Source: CAVYOE01 sp963770155
GTDB taxonomy: Bacteria > Actinomycetota > Thermoleophilia > Solirubrobacterales > 70-9
Assembly: GCA_963770155.1 (NCBI GenBank)
Contig: CAVYOE010000001.1
Location: forward strand, 1,488,001-1,552,000
Direction of reading: 5' to 3'
Length of the DNA stretch: 64,000 nucleotides
In this document: positions 59,615 to 64,000 of the stretch, piece by piece
Numbering within the stretch: the first letter of the stretch is position 1
Layout: each line of letters starts with the position of its first letter
Notes under the pieces: generated by a model
Seen by the model: only the letters and a program-made list of their open reading frames with translations
What the model was told of the DNA's origin: nothing
The model's database searches: none
Position numbers and translations under genes: made by a program

Positions 59615-59672
59615 CAGCCGAGCCTAACGAGGTGGCGGAGATCGGCGTAGACTCTCCTTCCGAAGGAGGGAG

Positions 59673-60326
59673 ATGAGCAAACTGAAAGAGCGCCTTACCT
59701 ACGCAAACGTGATGTCGACGATTGCGGTGTTTCTGGCGCTCTCCGGAGGGATCGCGATCGGGGCGGCGCTGAAGCGCAACAGCGTCAAGTCGAAGCACAT
59801 CGCTCCCGAGGCGGTCCAGGGCGTGGACGTCAGCGAGGCGTCCCTGTCGCAGGTCCCGAGTGCAGCGAACGCGGCATCAGCAGCGAATGCCGACACGCTC
59901 GATGGGATCGACTCGGCTGCCTTTCAGCGGCGCGGGGCAGTTGCGGTATGCCAGGAATCGACAGAAGTCAGGGGAATAGGGGCTGACGGCAACATGCTCT
60001 GTGACAGCGGGTTCGGAGCCACCCTGAGCCTCTCCAACAACGGAACGATCACCCTCGGCGTGACCTACCCCAACGACGACGACGTCATCCGGGTAGTGGG
60101 GGACGGCGGACCCGTCACCCTCAGCCCGACTGACGCCATAGCGGACGTGAATGGATCAGCCGGGCGAGTCGTGGTCCTGATCGGCACCAGCGACGCAAAT
60201 ACAGTCGCTGTCCCGGACAACGCCAACACCGCACTGGCCGGCCCATTCACGATCGGCAGCGGGGACACGCTGACCCTCGTTCATCAGGGGACCCAGTGGG
60301 TCGAGATCAGTCGCAGCGACAACTGA
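59673..60326 (+). CDS. Exported protein with TYANVMST-type N-terminus
   Basis: A 217-residue protein of a kind I associate with Thermoleophilia. N-terminal LTYANVMSTIAVFLALSGGI (signal or anchor helix) is followed by KRNSVKSKHIAPEAVQGVDV, a Ser/Ala-rich stretch (SAANAASAANADTLDGIDSA) and a C-terminal beta-rich domain (GATLSLSNNGTITLGVTYPN; GTQWVEISRSDN). GGAGGGAG precedes the ATG. Function unknown. It is transcribed opposite to, and sits between, tal and pgi. Confidence 0.78.
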   Translation: MSKLKERLTYANVMSTIAVFLALSGGIAIGAALKRNSVKSKHIAPEAVQGVDVSEASLSQVPSAANAASAANADTLDGIDSAAFQRRGAVAVCQESTEVRGIGADGNMLCDSGFGATLSLSNNGTITLGVTYPNDDDVIRVVGDGGPVTLSPTDAIADVNGSAGRVVVLIGTSDANTVAVPDNANTALAGPFTIGSGDTLTLVHQGTQWVEISRSDN

Positions 60327-60341
60327 CTCTGCCGCGCCGCG

Positions 60342-61432
60342 CTACCCGGTAGCAGCGAGACGCTCGGACTCCGACGCGATCGTTCCGAGCAGGTCGTTCC
60401 ACGACTTGACGAAGGCGTCGGCACCCTCTTTCTGGAGGATGTCGCCGAGTGAGTCGACCTCGATGCCCGCGTCACGGTGTGCCTGAAGCACCTCCTCGGC
60501 GTCGCCGCCGTCCTCGGGTAGCGCGTCGCCGACCTCTCCGTGGTCGGCAAAGGCCTCGAGCGTCTTGTCGGGCATCGTGTTGATCGTGTCGGGGGCCGCG
60601 AAGGCCTCGATGTAGAGAGTGTCCGAGGCCTCGGGGTCTTTGGTTCCCGTGCTGGCGAAGAGCAGGCGCTGGGGACGGGCACCCTTCTCGGCAAGCCCCT
60701 TCCAGCGGTCGCTCCCGAGCAGCTGCCGGTAGACGCGGTAGCCGAGCTTGCCGATCGCGACGCCGAGCGTGTTCTTGAGCTCGTCCGGGACGTCGTCTTG
60801 CACCTTCACGTCCCAGCGGCTGATGAACAGCGAGGCGACCGAGGGCACCGACGGATCCAGCCCCGCCTCGATCCGGCGCTCGATGCCTCGCATGTACGCC
60901 TCGGCTGCTGCCTCGTACTGCTCCGGCGAGAGCAACAGGGTGACGTTGATAGGGATCCCGGCGAAGATCGATTCCTCGATCGCGGGCAGCCCCTCGGTGG
61001 TGCCGGGGATCTTGATGAAGATGTTGTCGGTGGCGCGGCCATGGAGGTCGGCGGCCTGCTTGATCGTCGCCTCGGTGTCGTAGGCGAGCACAGGCGAAAC
61101 CTCGAGTGAGACGAAGCCGTCGACGCCGCCGGTCTGCTTGTGGACCGGCTCGAACAGCGCCGCGGCACGCTTCAGGTCGGTGAGGGCAAGCTCGAAGAAA
61201 ATCTCCTCGGGCTCCTTGCCGGTCTCCTGGAGCTCGCGGATCTGCTCGTCGTAGTCGTCACCGCCGGAGATCGCCTTCTGGAAGATCGTGGGGTTCGAGG
61301 TGAGGCCGGTGACCGAGAGGTCCTTGACGTAGCCCTCGAGCGTCCCGTCGTCGAGCATGTCGCGGGTGATGTTGTCGAGCCAGAGGCTCTGCCCCAGGTC
61401 GTGCAGACGTTGTGTCGGTGTGGAGCTGGGCT

Positions 61433-61436
<4 letters not shown>
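60342..61436 (-). CDS. tal: Transaldolase
   Basis: Transfers dihydroxyacetone units in the non-oxidative pentose phosphate pathway. At 364 residues it is the long actinobacterial type. Motifs: LGQSLWLDNITRDMLDDGTL, GLTSNPTIFQKAISGGDDYD, FVSLEVSPVLAYDT, and IFIKIPGTTEGLPAIEE with the Schiff-base Lys. Its ATG overlaps the tkt stop by four bases (ATGA). Confidence 0.97.
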
Positions 61437-63481
<2,045 letters not shown>

Positions 63482-63490
63482 GCCGGAGGC

Positions 63491-64000
63491 TCAGTCATAG
63501 ATAGAACGGCTTTCACCGGGCTTGCTGTTGTCGGGGAGGTTCTCGAGATCGTTGACGTACCCGGGCTGCGCGCGCACGCGGTCGAGCCAGCTGCGCACCG
63601 CCGGGAACTTCTCCATCTCGAGGCCGCCCTCTTCGGCGACGTGGACGTACCCGAACATCGCCAGGTCGGCGAGGGTGTAGGAGTCGCCGACGAGGAACTC
63701 GCGGTCGGCGAGGTGACTCTCGAGCACCTTGAGCGCCTGCACGCTCGGGCCCTTTGGGGCGGCGTCGGCGTCGAGCCGGCCGGATTGGATCAGGAACCGC
63801 AGGCCGCCGATCGTGGGATAGACCGACGTCTGCTCGAAGAAGAGCCAGCGATAGACCTGTGCCCGCAGGACGGGATCCTCGGGGAGCATCGACGTGCCCT
63901 CTGCCAGATGGAGCAGGATCGCGGCCGACTCGGGCAGCCGCTCGCCACCGTCGGTCTCCAGGACCGGCACCCGCCGGGCCGGATTGACCTCGCCGTACTC
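63491..64000 (-). CDS. Glutathione S-transferase family protein, N-terminus beyond window
   Basis: The frame is open to the right window edge (reads EYGEVNPARRVPVLETDGGE), so the first 40 or so residues of the thioredoxin-fold domain are missing. NPARRVPVLE and RLPESAAILLHLAE are the cis-Pro and Glu/Ser glutathione-binding segments. The helical domain follows, with FLVGDSYTLADLAMFGYVHV. It is on the same strand as tkt-tal, nine bases before tkt. Class and substrate unassigned. Confidence 0.9.
   Translation of the reverse strand, partial: EYGEVNPARRVPVLETDGGERLPESAAILLHLAEGTSMLPEDPVLRAQVYRWLFFEQTSVYPTIGGLRFLIQSGRLDADAAPKGPSVQALKVLESHLADREFLVGDSYTLADLAMFGYVHVAEEGGLEMEKFPAVRSWLDRVRAQPGYVNDLENLPDNSKPGESRSIYD

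Overview
The window is about 64 kb of high-GC DNA from an actinobacterium. The best fit is the Thermoleophilia/Solirubrobacterales. This rests on a class-E-like succinate dehydrogenase, secreted proteins with Lys/Arg-rich C-terminal tails, a TYANVMST-type surface protein, TANNNT -10 boxes just upstream of start codons, and frequent GTG/TTG starts. The taxon is inferred from gene content, not from a marker search.

Layout. 1-5135: end of a site-2 protease with CBS domains, then sdhA, sdhB, a CCG-domain subunit and a small L7/L12-like ORF. 5137-12700: antiporter, a secreted CSLREA/beta-helix protein, the lysC-asd pair and a divergent GH3 protein. 12700-18490: a padR-mmpL efflux pair, a small membrane protein and the conserved dnaX-ybaB-recR operon. 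18546-27150: an accessory region with secreted basic-tailed proteins, a GT-C-like enzyme, the SRP RNA, tRNA-Val(CAC), and two exact plus one short partial copy of the tRNA-Val 3' end. These copies separate single-gene modules. 27159-31176: short metabolic genes (ADH, SDR, DDN-like, lipoprotein, LURP-one, EthD). 31189-33060: tRNA-Ser(CGA) with a duplicated 3' end enclosing one GGDEF gene, then ytoQ and tRNA-Ser(GGA). 33133-40761: NTF2-like protein, tadA, metallophosphoesterase, subtilase, universal stress protein, metallo-beta-lactamase fold protein and M28 peptidase. 40786-52322: two giant tandem subtilase-fold/FG-GAP surface proteins whose catalytic Ser appears lost, then a large membrane protein. 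52394-56788: a kinase-ATPase-TPR-cyclase giant with a WNK-like lysine arrangement. 56837-64000: tkt-tal and pgi-HAD-RidA, split by one opposite-strand gene, and a truncated GST.

The main candidate for something undescribed is the recurring architecture at two unrelated tRNA genes. Roughly 1-kb, single-gene modules are bounded by exact about 40-bp duplications of the tRNA 3' end, with no integrase or transposase nearby. The second is a C-terminal basic tail, usually with paired Cys, on at least seven secreted proteins of different fold. No CRISPR array, IS element, prophage gene or replication origin was seen. Coordinates I derived by eye for short sites may be off by a base.
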